Notes: generated by a model from the sequence alone, not told the origin. Numbered from the stretch's first letter, positions 12,622 through 23,736 are shown. The stretch is 64,000 bases of DNA from Myrica gale (GCA_963930655.1 OZ005601.1:28272921-28336920), one strand, 5' to 3'. A program made the numbers and translations.

Positions 12622-12975
12622 ACCTTCGTAGTTAATATCATCTTAAATTTCATATCTACTAAGTTTAATTTAATCAGATTCTGCTGAAGGACAAAGAATC
12701 TCTATCTTTTGCCGTTTTGTATGGTACTTACCAGTCAAAAGTCCTACTAGTTATCATGGAGTAGTTGGGCTCAACTTTAGTCACAGAAAAACCTACAAAG
12801 TTCCACCAATTTGTCTTTAACTAGCTTGTCCCCTGTTCTAAATAAATAGGACCTCACTGCTTAAACTTTCCAAACGCATTACAAAAGGTTAGCCTTAGTG
12901 CTTTAATTTGCACTCTCAAGTGGGTTCTTCAGACAACTGCAGCCTTCACTTAGTTGCTAGCTCTGATTGGAGATC

Positions 12976-13499
12976 ATGTCTCAGGGAAGAGGCAGTGCAG
13001 GTCAAGCCATGGTCATGGTGGTTGTGCTCCTCTGCCTTCTGGCGCACTTGGCAAAGGTTCATGCAGCAACTTACACGGTCGGAGACTCTGGGGGTTGGAC
13101 CTTTAATACTGATAGTTGGCCCAAAGGAAAGCGTTTCAGAGCTGGTGATGTGCTCGGTATGTCTATCAGCTATCTATCCCCGCCACCGACTATTAGTTTC
13201 TGTAACAATATGGGAGAAAATATATGCTGCCAAAGTTTTGTGTCTGTACTTGTATCTTATCTGTTTTTGGTAACGAAACCTTGCATAATTTTGATGCAGT
13301 CTTCAACTATGATTCAACAAGTCACAACGTGGTGGCTGTGGACCGTAACGGGTACAGCAGTTGCAAAACTCCGGCGGGTGCCAAAGTGTTTAAATCGGGG
13401 ACGGACCAAATAAAGCTGGCGAAGGGGAGTAACTACTTCATCTGCAACTTTTCCGGGCACTGCAAGTCTGGAATGAAGATTGCTATTAACGCAGTTTAA
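12976..13499 (+). CDS. Plantacyanin / basic blue copper protein (phytocyanin)
   Basis: A small secreted blue copper protein of the apoplast. Exon 1 is 12976-13156 and exon 2 is 13300-13499, giving 126 aa, close to the 129 aa of Arabidopsis plantacyanin. The ATG at 12976 was chosen because it yields MSQGRGSA, a typical family start; a TTG at 12967 is upstream in frame. Residues 1-30 form a signal peptide ending VHA, followed by ATYTVGDSGGW. Copper ligands are H69, C109, H114 and the axial M119, with the C82-C115 disulfide also present. There is no C-terminal GPI-type extension, which separates it from uclacyanins and early nodulin-like proteins. Family members are linked to pollen-tube guidance and stress redox roles, but the role here is inferred. 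Confidence 0.94.
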
Positions 13500-13887
13500 T
13501 GTATAATAGATATAATCTGTACTAAATGTGAGTGTGTGCGAAGTAGTATTGGCTTGAGTGTGATTACAAAATGCATGTGATGACTGTGAAGTGGCTCGAG
13601 TGTGACTAGAATAAATGTTGTTTTCATGCTTCTTGCTGGTGTACATGAATTCTAATCCGCGACCGATCGAGGTCACGGATTTTGTTTGGACTTGTTTTGT
13701 CTGGTAATGCTACACTTTACTATTTTCTTTTCTCCGTTAACAAGTGCAAAAAAAGGGACAAGAAAGGGCCCATTAAAGTCTTTCTAATACGATGAGTAAG
13801 GAACTCGGCTGTACGAGTGTCTGGTTCACCCAACATTAGAGTAATCTTCGCTTTATTTTGATTTCCTATTGAAATAGTCTATCCGTA
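13500..13887. other. Plantacyanin 3' flank
   Basis: 3' UTR and intergenic DNA without further features. Confidence 0.4.
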
Positions 13888-14706
13888 TGTTCTAGAGAGA
13901 GAGGCTTTGTCTTCTCTCTAGAACACCCTAACCCTTTTTGCCCAACAACCCCCCTCTTTTCTTTTCCAACAGGCGGGAGGAGCTCTGACTCCTCTTGTCC
14001 CCCTTCTGGTCTCTTTCTTTTTGTTTTTGTTGGTTTTTGCTCGGTGATAAGAAGGCTAAATCTCGACGTTTGTGTTGACTCTTGGAGGACACGCCCTAGC
14101 TTACCAGTCTCAACTCCTCCGGCCGGTATTTTCTACACCAGCCCATCGCCAGTCGGCAGCCTCGTTACCAGTCGCACGTGCCCCCACACACCGACCTGTT
14201 TTCTGCTTGCAAGGGCAGTTTTCGGCGGATTTCAATGGCCGCTCTGATCTGCTCTGGTCTTGCGTCACTCCGACAGCGCGTGACCTTCACGCGCCTCCTT
14301 GTGCCGCGCGTGAATCCCATGCGACACCTGCTCTCCGTCGGTTTTCTCTTCCCTTTGTTTTTGGTTTCCAGTTGTTTAGTTGTATCTGCCTCGCGGGGGT
14401 TTCTCTGGCCACTTGGTGGCTTTGCTGCCCTCTTGTGGATTTTGTTGTATTGTCTCTAGGCTGCCTTGTTCTTAGCTCTCGTGGTAGCTCCTATGTGGTT
14501 CCGGTAGCTACCGTCTTTCGCCTCCCGCCACCCGTTCTCTCTGTCTGGCATGAAACATTTGTAGTTTATCGATCCCTTTGGATCCCGCTAGTATTTATTT
14601 TGGCAACCTAGTCTTGATTGGATCTGATGTATCTTGATCTGTTTTGCATCTTGTATTTTGGATTCATATGCAATGAAAGTCTAACGGTATTATTCCGCAA
14701 AAAAAA
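13888..14706 (+). mobile_element. GC-richer poly(A)-tailed element, LINE-derived or SINE-like
   Basis: This block is clearly more GC-rich than its surroundings. It begins with TCTAGAGAGAGAGGCTTTG and ends GCAATGAAAGTCTAACGG, a spacer, then an A run at about 14699-14706. Pyrimidine-rich 5' leaders and 'AATGAAA...AAAA' tails are common in plant non-LTR elements. A partial repeat ATTGAAATA lies on both flanks but is not adjacent to the tail. The open frames inside (14044-14611) show no domain and are treated as chance. Confidence 0.35.
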
Positions 14707-14986
14707 TCTCGAATTGAAATAAAGATCTTCACTTATTTACTCAAAAAAAAAGTAGGGAACTCGGCAACTAATAGGGTTGAAAAGATTTGCCTCATGGAAT
14801 TAGCTAGAAACAAAAAGCTAAATTCGGATTCAGGATTTATAGCCAACCAATTTCCCCCTTGTAAGAGTATATTGTTCAAAAACATCTCATGCGAGGAACA
14901 GAGTAGCAGCATCAGGATGTTGATTTTCTTTAGTATCTTATAAAGCGGGAACAACGACCCCCAAAAATAAGGAAAGTAAGAAATCA

Positions 14987-16063
14987 GGGTAAATTACAAG
15001 AACCCGAACCACCACCCCAAATATAACTATGGAATAATACACTCTTTATCTATAAACTATCATAGATTTTGTACTTTGTATTATAAGCTATTATGTTTGA
15101 GATATTATACTCATAAATTATCAATCATTACTACATTGTACTCTTCGTCTATTTTTCTATCAAATTGGATGGAAATTAATAAATTTTAAAATGACGATTG
15201 TGTCCTTAAATGTAACCTGCTATTTGACCTTTTAAGGGCATAATTGACATTTCGTATTAAAAAATCAACTTTCATCCAATTTGATGAAAAAAAATAAACT
15301 GATTGTGCAATGTGTTAGAGACGAGTAATTTGTAATATCTCAAACGTGGTAGCTTAGGATGCAAAGTGCAAAACTAATGATATTTTTTTTTTATAACCAA
15401 GACACATTTTATTGAGAGCATAGAAAATTACAACTAAGAACTTACAACGTAAAGGACCCAAAGGGTCGGCAACAAGTCTAGAGGGTCGAAGCCCATAAAC
15501 GAGGATTCAAGGTCTTCAGAGGTAGCGGGGAGACCCTTGAAAAATGAGCGCGAAAACTCATAAAAAGTAACAACCACTGCACAAGGCAATGACAACTGCC
15601 GCTGAAGGAGCCAGGACGGATGGACGTAGCATCGATCCTACTCCCTTAGAACACTTCAAATGCAAATTCTAACTGTAAAAACTACACACAGACACAACCA
15701 CGCTATAGATAAGCCCCAAAGGACGGATAAGCCCAAACGGGTGACAAGCTGACATAAGTAGCAGACCTAAGACAACAAAACATTGATCAGATATAAACAT
15801 GAGCTGTTGGTGGTAGGAGCGGCACCACGAGTGAAAAGTGTAGCTTGTGAGTGAAAATTATTTTTTTAGTTCCCCTATAACTCCAAACTACAACTCGTGA
15901 TAACTCAGTCTATGAATTCAACTTTATGTTGCTGGTTGTCATCTAGATTACACTAGACCATTAAATTAGATGGGTTCTGTGACATGTGCTTACATCCATG
16001 GTAAATTTGAGGGTTTATTTGATATTGGGGCAGTAGTTCAGGATGGTATATTGTAATTTACCT
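14987..16063. mobile_element. TIR element with GGTAAATTACAA-type ends and a nested insert
   Basis: The left end (GGGTAAATTACAAGAACCC, then CACCCCAAATAT) is mirrored at the right end, whose reverse complement reads GGTAAATTACAATATACC followed by CCCCAATATC. A poly-T-led segment from about 15384 looks like an antisense retroelement tail nested inside. No coding content is seen. Confidence 0.4.
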
Positions 16064-16633
16064 GTACGATAAACCCCTAAGAACTATCATCTTTTAGGAT
16101 CCAATATACCCTCAAACTTACACCATGTCTAACAAAATTATCTGACCTAACAATCAGTGTGGTAAAACTAGCAACTCGCAACAGAAAGATGGGAGAGTGA
16201 GTGAGTTGTCTCAAATTATAATTTAGAGTTGTGTTTGATGCTAGGGTGATACTTCATGACTCGTGAGTTTATTATATTTTGCTCAAGAAATTAAGAGCTA
16301 CCCGACCCCTTTCTCTTCCAAGCCCGCCACCCGCCCCCCACCGCCCCAAAAAAAAAGGCCAGTTTGTAGAGGCGTCCATGTGGAGCGAAATGTATTCAAT
16401 GTGCGGCGTGCCGACCAAATAGTCTATAGACGTGCAAATTATGGAGACCCTTCCCTGGGCCAAAAGTCGAAAAGGTTTGGGTTAGTGTTTGTTGGTCCCA
16501 GTGGGCTGCGGGGCCATGGACACTACTAATATTCAGGGTCGATGTTTCCTCTTTATAGAATGAGCACCATTTCAGCTAAGGTTGTGGGCCTTTTCACTAA
16601 GAAAAACAAAAAAAGTTGTGTGCCTTCTCTAGG
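16064..16633. other. Intergenic, nothing recognised
   Basis: No gene or element boundaries recognised. Confidence 0.4.
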
Positions 16634-16986
16634 TAGGGCTGCAAATCGGATTTTCAGTCCTACTAAAATAAAAGACTGATCCGGTCTAGTTAAATGCGGT
16701 CTGGTCCGATCACTTAAGTAATCCGGATCGATTTTATTTTTTAAAAAAATTAGGTTAATTTCGAAAGGGGAAAGATATATAAAAATACAGAGTTTTAGTT
16801 TATATTAAAATTAAACTTTTTAAGTTTGTAATTTGTATTAAAAAATATAAAAATAATATTTTTTTATTTATATTAATAAATGCAGTCTGAACCGGTTTGT
16901 CAAAAGACATAGACCGAACTGCATTTAAAAAAAAGGACCGGACCGGACCGCAAATCCGATCCACGGTCCAGTTCTATTCAGCCCTA
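16634..16986. mobile_element. Small non-autonomous hAT element (copy 1)
   Basis: It starts TAGGGCTGCAAATC and ends TTCAGCCCTA, an inverted terminal repeat. The flanks TTCTCTAG and TTCTCTCA are an imperfect 8-bp duplication, offset by one base from the TIR. The interior matches the element at 61583-61924 (shared AGGTTAATTTCGAA and CTTTTTAAGTTTGTAATTTG), and both carry ACCGG/CCGGT-rich flanks. Confidence 0.75.
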
Positions 16987-17731
16987 CTTCTCTCAAGTCC
17001 GGCATCCATCAACGCGTGCAAAACAAAAGTATCTCGACGAATCTAATTCGCAGAACCTTGTGTCTATAAACTCAATACTCAGGACTCGGGAGCAAATATT
17101 ATCTTTTGATTCTTTTCCTCTATTATTATTCTTCCGTTGGTTAAATAAATATAGATAATTACATACGGGGCTTAGTAAAAAAAATTTTAAAAAATGAACA
17201 GATATAAATATCTGCAATAAAAATTAACATTGTAGTTTTGAACTTAATAGAAGCTGGGACATCTATTAAAAGCACGAGCATTATTAAGACGCGGTGTAGA
17301 GATATTTTAAGGCTCTCACGATATTTTAGTCTCGTCTAAATTGTGGTTTCAGGTATTTGGCTGGCCGTCTTGTAATTTTTATTGAATATATTTATGTGTG
17401 TCCTGAAAGTGTAATTTTAATTGTTTATACGTGGAGCCAATTTAGACCGAGTCTCCCGACCCTCTTGCAAGAATGATGGCCATGGGTCTTCACCGCTTAT
17501 TATATATATATATATATATATATTCTTGATTTTATTTTTCTTCCTCCATCGAGTCTGACTAGACTTGGATTATTTGAGGAAGAGTAGTAGTTGGAATCAG
17601 AAAAGTCTGAAGTCAATCTCCTATATCCCGTTCCCCAAGCCCATTCCTTCCTCCTTAATCTTCCTGATCTTCTTCTTCTTCTTCTTCTTTACCTCCCTTC
17701 TCAGACCGTAACTCCATTCGAGAAAGGAACC
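16987..17731. other. 5' region of the membrane-protein gene
   Basis: It holds a TA repeat at 17501-17523 that may serve as a TATA region, followed by a pyrimidine-rich leader with a CTT repeat near 17672-17689. No separate gene is recognised. Confidence 0.4.
17501..17523. repeat. TA microsatellite upstream of the membrane-protein gene
   Basis: Simple TA run about 230 bp upstream of the ATG at 17732. Confidence 0.85.
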
Positions 17732-18730
17732 ATGGATATGGAACAAGAAGACATGCAATTTCTTGGACTTTTTGGTGTCTACAAAGAAGCCTGCAAGATC
17801 ATATTCTCATGGAAGAAGATCTTCGGCCAGATCACCCTGGCCTTAGTACTCCCTCTGTCTTTCATCTACTTGACTCATATGGAAGTGTCCGAGGTTCTCT
17901 TCTCAAAGATCATCCACAACGAGGTAGTCCTGGATAAAACCCGAGCTGACACTCCAAAATACAACAGGCTCTCAGACCGCCTCACAACCGAATGGACCAC
18001 TTTCTGGCTCTTCAAGGCAGCCTACTTCACTTTCCTCCTCATCTTCTCCCTCCTCTCCACCTCCGCCGTGGTTTACACTATCGCTTGCATCTACACCGGC
18101 CGTGAAGTCACTTTCAAGAAGGTTATGAGCGTCGTCCCAAAGGTTTGGAAGAGGCTTATGATCACCTTCCTGTGCACTTTTATCGCCTTCTTCGCTTACA
18201 ACATAGTTGCCCTTTTAGTCTTGATTTCATGGATACTTTTCCTTCAGTCAAGCACCGTTTATCTTTCTTTATTTTGGGTCCTATTCGCCTTGTACTTGGC
18301 GGGGTTTGTGTACATGACCATCGTTTGGCAATTGGCCAGCGTCGTGACCGTGTTAGAAGACTCGTGCGGGGTTGGGGCCATGGTGAAGAGCAAGGCTCTG
18401 TTGAAGGGGAAAATGTGGGTGGCCACAATTGTATTCCTAATGCTCAATGTTTCCTCTATTCTCATACAAGTAGCATTTGAGAGGTTGGTTGTGCGGGGCG
18501 AGTCATTGGGCAAGTTCTGCAGGGTGGCCTATGGGATTATGTGCTTCTTGCTGCTTTTCAAATTGATTCTATTCGGGCTTGTAATTCAGACAGTGATCTA
18601 TTTTGTTTGCAAGTCCTACCACCATGAGAACATCGACAAGTCGGCACTCTCGGATCACCTTGAAGTCTATCTGGGAGAGTATGTTCCTTTGAAGGCCAAG
18701 GATGTTCAGCTTGAGCAATTCTATGTCTGA
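17732..18730 (+). CDS. Plant-specific six-span membrane protein of unknown function
   Basis: An intronless gene of 332 codons. The ATG at 17732 is the first in frame and lies in a good context (GGAACCATGG); the open frame extends upstream only through non-ATG codons and a CTT-rich leader. Hydrophobic segments lie near residues 31-47, 91-121, 143-170, 173-200, 229-248 and 265-293, predicting about six membrane passes. The N-terminus (MQFLGLFGVYKEACKIIFSW) and the charged C-terminal tail (LGEYVPLKAKDVQLEQFYV) resemble a plant family including Arabidopsis At4g19950 and At5g44860. That family has been labelled 'polyadenylate-binding protein 1-B-binding protein' in databases, a label I recall rather than checked. 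No catalytic motif is visible. The frame is intact and codon use looks genuine, so the gene call is firm but the function is unknown. Confidence 0.88.
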   Translation: MDMEQEDMQFLGLFGVYKEACKIIFSWKKIFGQITLALVLPLSFIYLTHMEVSEVLFSKIIHNEVVLDKTRADTPKYNRLSDRLTTEWTTFWLFKAAYFTFLLIFSLLSTSAVVYTIACIYTGREVTFKKVMSVVPKVWKRLMITFLCTFIAFFAYNIVALLVLISWILFLQSSTVYLSLFWVLFALYLAGFVYMTIVWQLASVVTVLEDSCGVGAMVKSKALLKGKMWVATIVFLMLNVSSILIQVAFERLVVRGESLGKFCRVAYGIMCFLLLFKLILFGLVIQTVIYFVCKSYHHENIDKSALSDHLEVYLGEYVPLKAKDVQLEQFYV

Positions 18731-19596
18731 TTTCCTATGAACTCCAGAACAAAATAGTTTACGTAATAGCTGTTGTCATCCTAGTGCGAGCACCGTGCTG
18801 TAGAAAGGGCATCGTGCTATCCTGCAAATCAGTTCTATATGTACCTTTTACTTTTCCCCTTTTTTTTAATACGCATATGTACCTTTTACTTAATTTGCAG
18901 TAACATAAACCAATTTTCCAATGTTTTTTTGCTTAATTTAAATTATTAGGTTCGACCGTGTCTGCTTTCTAGTCTCTTTGTTGTTTTGTTGGAATAGTTA
19001 GTGCGTATGACATGGGGTTCGTTGACTTCGGGGATTTGGACCTGTTGGCCAAGAAGAGGAAAAGTATTAAGAAATGGGCAAATTGCTTATTATAAAACCG
19101 GGAAACGGGCACTTGGGAAGCCAATTCCAAGAAATGGTCTTTGCGTGTGTGATACGGGTTTGGTTCACTTGACCCTTTGGAAACTTCGACCCAATGGGCT
19201 ATTCCTCCTTGTTATTGGATAGAGAAGGGGTGGCAGCTTATGAGAAGATCTCCCATATCTTCATTTGGAAGGCTTGTCCCAGACCTTTGAATTCCAGCCA
19301 TTGAATAACGTAGGACGACTTCCTTTTCCTCTTTCCTTTTGCTTTTTCCTCTGCTTTTAAGACCAAGGAGGGTTCTCTTGGTGATAGCAGAACAAGTGAA
19401 ACTGAATTTCAGACCAGTAGAATTGTTGGTAAAAGCAACCTAATCCAACACAAGATTGATTATTAACTCTGAGGACCATCGGTCCATCACAATTTTGGTT
19501 AGTAAGAAACAGGGTTGTGAATGACAAGAAGCGGCCCAACGGCACCCATTAGCTAACAAAAGAAATCGATAAGATCATAATGAGCTCCCTTCAAGC
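18731..19596. other. 3' flank and intergenic DNA
   Basis: No further gene features recognised. Confidence 0.4.
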
Positions 19597-19914
19597 ATGG
19601 ACTTCCGCTCTGAACCCAGCAATACAACCCAGGGTCTGGACTCCTCTGTCCTCACCCGCTTTGATCACTGCAATGCAAAATTTGAAGTCACTGACAAAGA
19701 CAAAAGAGTAATCCTCCATACTAGAGACGATAGTTTCACTGCAAATGCTTGGATTTTCACTGATCCTACGCCTTTTCTGAGGCTTAAACCAAAGGCTGAA
19801 GCAATTATACTTATGTACTATATAGCCACTCGACACGAGGATCTCACATTGATCGGCTCATTTCGACTATTTGTCCAAGACATCCATAACAAGCTCCACG
19901 ATATCCCCAAATAG
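19597..19914 (+). CDS. Unrecognised ORF of 105 codons, possible gene fragment
   Basis: An ATG-initiated frame ending just before the TRIM-like element. The composition is protein-like (ending FRLFVQDIHNKLHDIPK), but I recognise no family and see no splice partners. The opposite strand is also open over much of this stretch, so the coding strand is not certain. It may be an exon remnant or chance. Confidence 0.25.
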   Translation: MDFRSEPSNTTQGLDSSVLTRFDHCNAKFEVTDKDKRVILHTRDDSFTANAWIFTDPTPFLRLKPKAEAIILMYYIATRHEDLTLIGSFRLFVQDIHNKLHDIPK

Positions 19915-19934
19915 TCTGTGGCTAACGTCTTTCT

Positions 19935-21365
19935 TGTTGGGTAGTCTTAGACCTTCTTAACTTTCAAAGTTAGATCAAGAGGTGGAGTTTTTCCTCACAC
20001 TTATAAACTGATTACCGGCTCATTCCACAATCGATGTTGCACTAATCCCAACAATTTTCTCCTCACACATCGGGCTATAGGTCGGAGAGGCGAAAACTTG
20101 TTTTATCCTATGGTTTGTTGGACCGAGACTTATTGGTAACTCGAGCTTTGATACCAGTGATGGGTGGTCATGGACATTCTTAACCTCAAAAGCTAGCTCA
20201 AAAGGTGAGATTTTCCTTTACACGTATAAATTGCCCACCATCTCTTCCATAACTGAAGTGAGACTAATACCAACAATCTTTTCCTCACACATCGGGCCCT
20301 GAGTTGGAAAGACGACAACTCGTTTCTCTAGTAGACTGTTAGGTCGAGACTTGTTGGTAACCTGAGTTGCGAAACCATTATTGGGTTGTCATAAACCTTC
20401 TCAACCCTAAAAGCTAACTTCAAAGGTGAGACTTTCTCTCACACTTATAAACTGACTAGGACTGTTCACCGGTACCGGCAGCGGGCGGGTTAACCGGCAC
20501 CGGTCACCGCTCCCCGCTTAGTAGCAAGGGCGATGCCGGTTGTCAATGGCCGGTTCACCGCCAAACTATTTTTTTGTTAAATGAACCGGTCCGCTGCCGG
20601 TACAGGTCATCGCACCCTGCTTAGTAGCGGAGGCGGTGTCGGTTGCCATTTTCACCAAAAAGCGGTGAAAATGGCCGGTTCACCGCCAAACCGTTTTTTT
20701 TGTTAAAAGACGCTACGACATTGTTTCATTTAGTAGCTTAGGGTTGTTTCCCTCAACGGGCTCGCCCAGTCGTCCCTCCCTCATTTCGTGCAAGTCTCGC
20801 CCCTCGGTCCCTCAGTGCCCTACCTACCTCTCTTTCTCCTTCAGTTCTCTCGATCCCTCTTAATGCTTTCACTTAGCTCTCTGCCGCCGGCCCGCAGCTC
20901 TCCTTCAGCCGCACCCCCTCTGCTGGAAGCAACAACTAAAATCCATTTTTTAGCTCTATATTCCCTTTTGCAGCAACTTCGTCTCTCTCTCCTTCCCTCC
21001 CTCCCTCCAGTTTCGTTGCGCTTTGCTGCTGGGGTTTGGGATTTTTTTGCGATTTGGTTGCAATTTGCTGCTGGGTTTTGTGGATTTTTTGTTGCGATTT
21101 GCGGCTGGATTTGTGGATTTTTTTTGCGATTTGGTTGAGATTAGCTTTGTCGTGGTTTTTTTTTGTGATTTTTGTGATCTTCGGTATACGTGACTGTAAC
21201 CGCTACCGCCGCCGTCGAAACCGCCATCGTTAGGGGCCGGTTTCTTCCCTTAACGGTGGTGGGGCAGTGGCGGTGGAGGGCATAATCGTCACCTCCACCG
21301 GTTATGCACAACCCTAAAACTGACCATCAACCCCCTCCACAACTAATGTGAGACTAGCCTCAATA
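19935..21365 (-). mobile_element. TRIM-like retroelement with three LTRs (tandem form)
   Basis: Read on the minus strand, three related LTR units of about 118-130 bp lie in a row: 21365-20378 (interrupted by a hAT), 20275-20158 and 20053-19935. The second starts TGTTGGTATTAGTCTCAC and the third TGTTGGGATTAG, ending CCCAACA. Directly after the second LTR is TGGTATCAAAGC, close to the initiator-tRNA-Met primer site TGGTATCAGAGC. After the first LTR a degraded TGGTTTCGCAACTC sits at the same place. Each internal segment ends with a purine tract (GTGTGAGGA...) just before the next LTR. There is no coding capacity. No outer 5-bp duplication was found. Confidence 0.65.
20457..21316. mobile_element. 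ACCGG-rich non-autonomous hAT element inserted in the TRIM LTR
   Basis: It starts TAGGACTGTTCACCGG and ends CCGGTTATGCACAACCCTA (reverse complement TAGGGTTGTGCATAACCGG). A perfect 8-bp duplication AAACTGAC flanks it (20449-20456 and 21317-21324). The terminal regions are packed with ACCGG/CCGGT words. A degenerate tandem repeat of GCTGG...TTTGTGGATTTTTT...GCGATTTG lies at about 21020-21150. The 860-bp element has no transposase frame. The element at 50191-51005 is a relative in the opposite orientation. Confidence 0.88.
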
Positions 21366-21798
21366 CCTCATACATGTATGCTTTTGTTCATTGGGTCGGC
21401 CCCCTCGATTCATGGTTGGGAGCATTCCCTCTCATGATCTTCTCTATAGTCCACACTTGCTTAGGCAAAAAAACAACAATAGAGATATAGGATACGAACT
21501 TTTAAAACGGAGGGGGTTACGCACGAACAAAATGGAATCCAATTAACATGCTGAGAAATGCTAGAAATTCTTCCTCGGTTCTTCTTGGGAAGAATCTGAC
21601 GGCTCAGGATATCTAGGTGTGTAGGGCCACAGGAAGAACACCAAGCAACTCCCTAAAATGCTAGAGAATGTCCGAGGTTAGTATTAGGGGAGTTCAAAAG
21701 TTACTACCCTTTGATTTCTTTTGCTTATGAGTTAGATAGTTGTCCTCACCTATTAGGTTCATATGTTGTCTTTCTTGTAACGAGAAAGATCTTGTCTA
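21366..21798. other. Intergenic, nothing recognised
   Basis: No features beyond flanking element remnants. Confidence 0.4.
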
Positions 21799-22330
21799 TT
21801 TTTTTTCTAAGCAACATGAAATCCATTTCATTGATACCCAGACAAAGCATACAATGTTGATACAGACGACCAAACGAGGCCGGATACAAAGCACCGGGGC
21901 ATAATGCTCATTACATCAACATAGAAAGCCCTACGGACAGTACAACAAATGGCCATAAAGGCCGCATAATAACGGACCCAAAGGGCCGCAAATACAAAGC
22001 GGGTCCAAAGACCCGAACTAATATCCGCCGAAAGTGGCGGTCGCCGGAGGAGTGGGTAGTCGCGCACCGCACTCCCACTTCCTCGAGAGAGCGTCCACAC
22101 CAGCACCGAAGGACATCGAGGTCCACACCCAAAGCCCAACGAAATGGATAACAACGCACAAAGAAAAAACAACACAACCGAAAATAAAGTCGACCGAAAG
22201 TCGACCAGAAAACATGGCCCCAAGACACCACCGAGAACCCCTGTATCAAAGCCAAAAATGGGCAACCGCGTGTAAGCCACGCGCCTGAGCGTGTACACGC
22301 GTGAGGGAACACGCGCCGGCCAATGGTGAC
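21799..22330 (-). mobile_element. Poly(A)-tailed element in antisense, LINE-derived or SINE-like
   Basis: A GC-rich block begins with a T run and CTAAGCAACATGAAATCC. On the minus strand this gives 'AATGAAATGGATTTCATG' before an A tail, the common 3' end of plant non-LTR elements. The long minus-strand frames inside (21828-22514) overlap each other and show no domain. The 5' boundary is uncertain. Confidence 0.35.
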
Positions 22331-22469
22331 CGGAAAACTCTGGAGACGAGCTCCAGGAGTAGCTGATGTCGTCTCTGCCGAGAGTGGCCGCCGAAGCCGT
22401 ACCGGAAAGTCGGGATCTGGAGTTGAAAGCAAACTCAGAGGAGCAGCTGATGTCGTCCCTACGCTTTGC

Positions 22470-22617
22470 AAAAAACGTCGCAAAAGGGGGTCTATAGCGG
22501 TGGTCACCAACCACCGCTATAGACCTCCCTTAAGTAGCGTTTTTCGACAAATGCTGCTAAAAACACCATTTATCGGCGTTTTTGGCGACCACCGCTATAG
22601 ACCTGTTTTTTGTAGTG
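22470..22617. mobile_element. Right end of a CACTA element with hairpin subterminal repeats
   Basis: The end CTGTTTTTTGTAGTG is the reverse of CACTACAAAAAACAG. Inside it a 16-bp perfect stem GGTCTATAGCGGTGGT with a 5-nt loop lies at 22489-22525, and a further copy of the word lies near 22590. No left terminus was found, so the element is truncated or interrupted by the block before it. Confidence 0.55.
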
Positions 22618-22984
22618 GAGTGGGCCGCTCGTTCTAATTATATTGGTTTTTCTCGGCTTTGGACATTCCCGAGCATATCCGGTTTTGTGATATGTATGGT
22701 GCTGTTTGATTTTGTTATTTGATGAGTTTTCTTAGCCAAAAAAAAACACTTCTAGTTTCTCAATTATGGAGAACTCCAGACCTTAAGAAAAATGTCTGAA
22801 GTTTAGGATTGTACTAAGATCACCCAAGAACCTATAATGGCTAGATCATCACCAGGTACTATCCTTTAATAGTGCGTTATTCTTTTTATGAGCTTATTAG
22901 TTGCAGGATTCTTGGGGTGTCGTGTTGTTTTTTATCTATTGTAAGTAAAGATGTCCTGCACATTGAAGTTATCTATCTGTTCAG

Positions 22985-23221
22985 GAAAATGAAAGGGTCG
23001 TAAGCAAAAAAGAGGGTATCGCCTTTGCTAGAGAATATGGATGCCTTTTCTTGGAATGTAGTGCAAGAGCTGGAGTCAATGTGGCGCAATGCTTTGATGA
23101 GCTCGTATTGAAGGTAAGGAAAAAAACTCTAAATTTTTAACCCCATTGCATTTTTGCCTACTTATCAAAAGTACTTCAATATGTATCCCCCCATGTGGTA
23201 TCTGGTGCTTATGTAGCTCTT

Positions 23222-23281
<60 letters not shown>

Positions 23282-23436
23282 AGCTGGAGTCAATGTGGCG
23301 CAATGCTTTGATGAGCTCGTATTGAAGGTAAGGAAAAAAACTCTAAATTTTTGACCCCATTGCATTTTTGCCTACTTATCAAAAGTACTTCAATATGTAT
23401 CCCCCCCATGTGGTATCTGGTGCTTATGTAGCTCTT

Positions 23437-23485
<49 letters not shown>

Positions 23486-23736
23486 CTGTCTGATTTGTAA
23501 GGTTAGACTCCACACTGGTTTTGTTTTATTGCTACAATATTGTGTTTAACTCTGAAGTATCCAGTCTTTTTTTTTTGAAGTATCCATAGTCAGTGTTTCT
23601 CATGTCAGGGTACGATGTTCATGTTTATCTGCAGATTTTGGAGACACCTACTCTCTTGGGTGAACCCTCGGCTTCAGTCATCTGCGAACAGACACCTCCA
23701 AAATCTGATGGGCACACTAGGAGCTGTTGCTTTTGA
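22985..23736 (+). pseudogene. RABC (Rab18-type) GTPase remnant: last two exons only
   Basis: Exon 5 (22985-23113) encodes [19 protein letters not shown] and onward through LECSARAGVNV, and is followed by a GTAAGG donor. Exon 6 (23635-23736) begins after CTGCAG with ILETPTLLGEPSAS and ends SCCF plus stop, keeping a prenylation-type CC. Both match the exon structure of the intact copy at 24852-27940. The P-loop, switch and NKxD exons are missing, so no GTPase can be made. The intron between these exons contains a TA-linked tandem duplication that repeats the end of exon 5. Confidence 0.9.
23066..23482. repeat. About 210-bp direct duplication ending in (TA)n
   Basis: The segment from AGAGCTGGAGTCAATGTGG to the TA run at about 23226-23278 is repeated almost base for base at 23279-23482, including another TA run. 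Only a few substitutions or indels separate the units, so the duplication is young. It re-creates the last 48 bp of exon 5 and its donor site. Confidence 0.9.

Noticed and set aside
14044-14611. Overlapping plus-strand frames of up to 179 codons
   Set aside because: They sit in a GC-rich repeat-like block with an A tail, and several frames are open at once.
21828-22514. Two overlapping minus-strand open frames of about 200 codons
   Set aside because: They are different frames of the same GC-rich poly(A)-tailed element and a CACTA end; no domain or splice context.
23226-23482. Regularly spaced repeats that could suggest a CRISPR-like array
   Set aside because: Just two units of a local duplication with TA microsatellites in a plant gene remnant.
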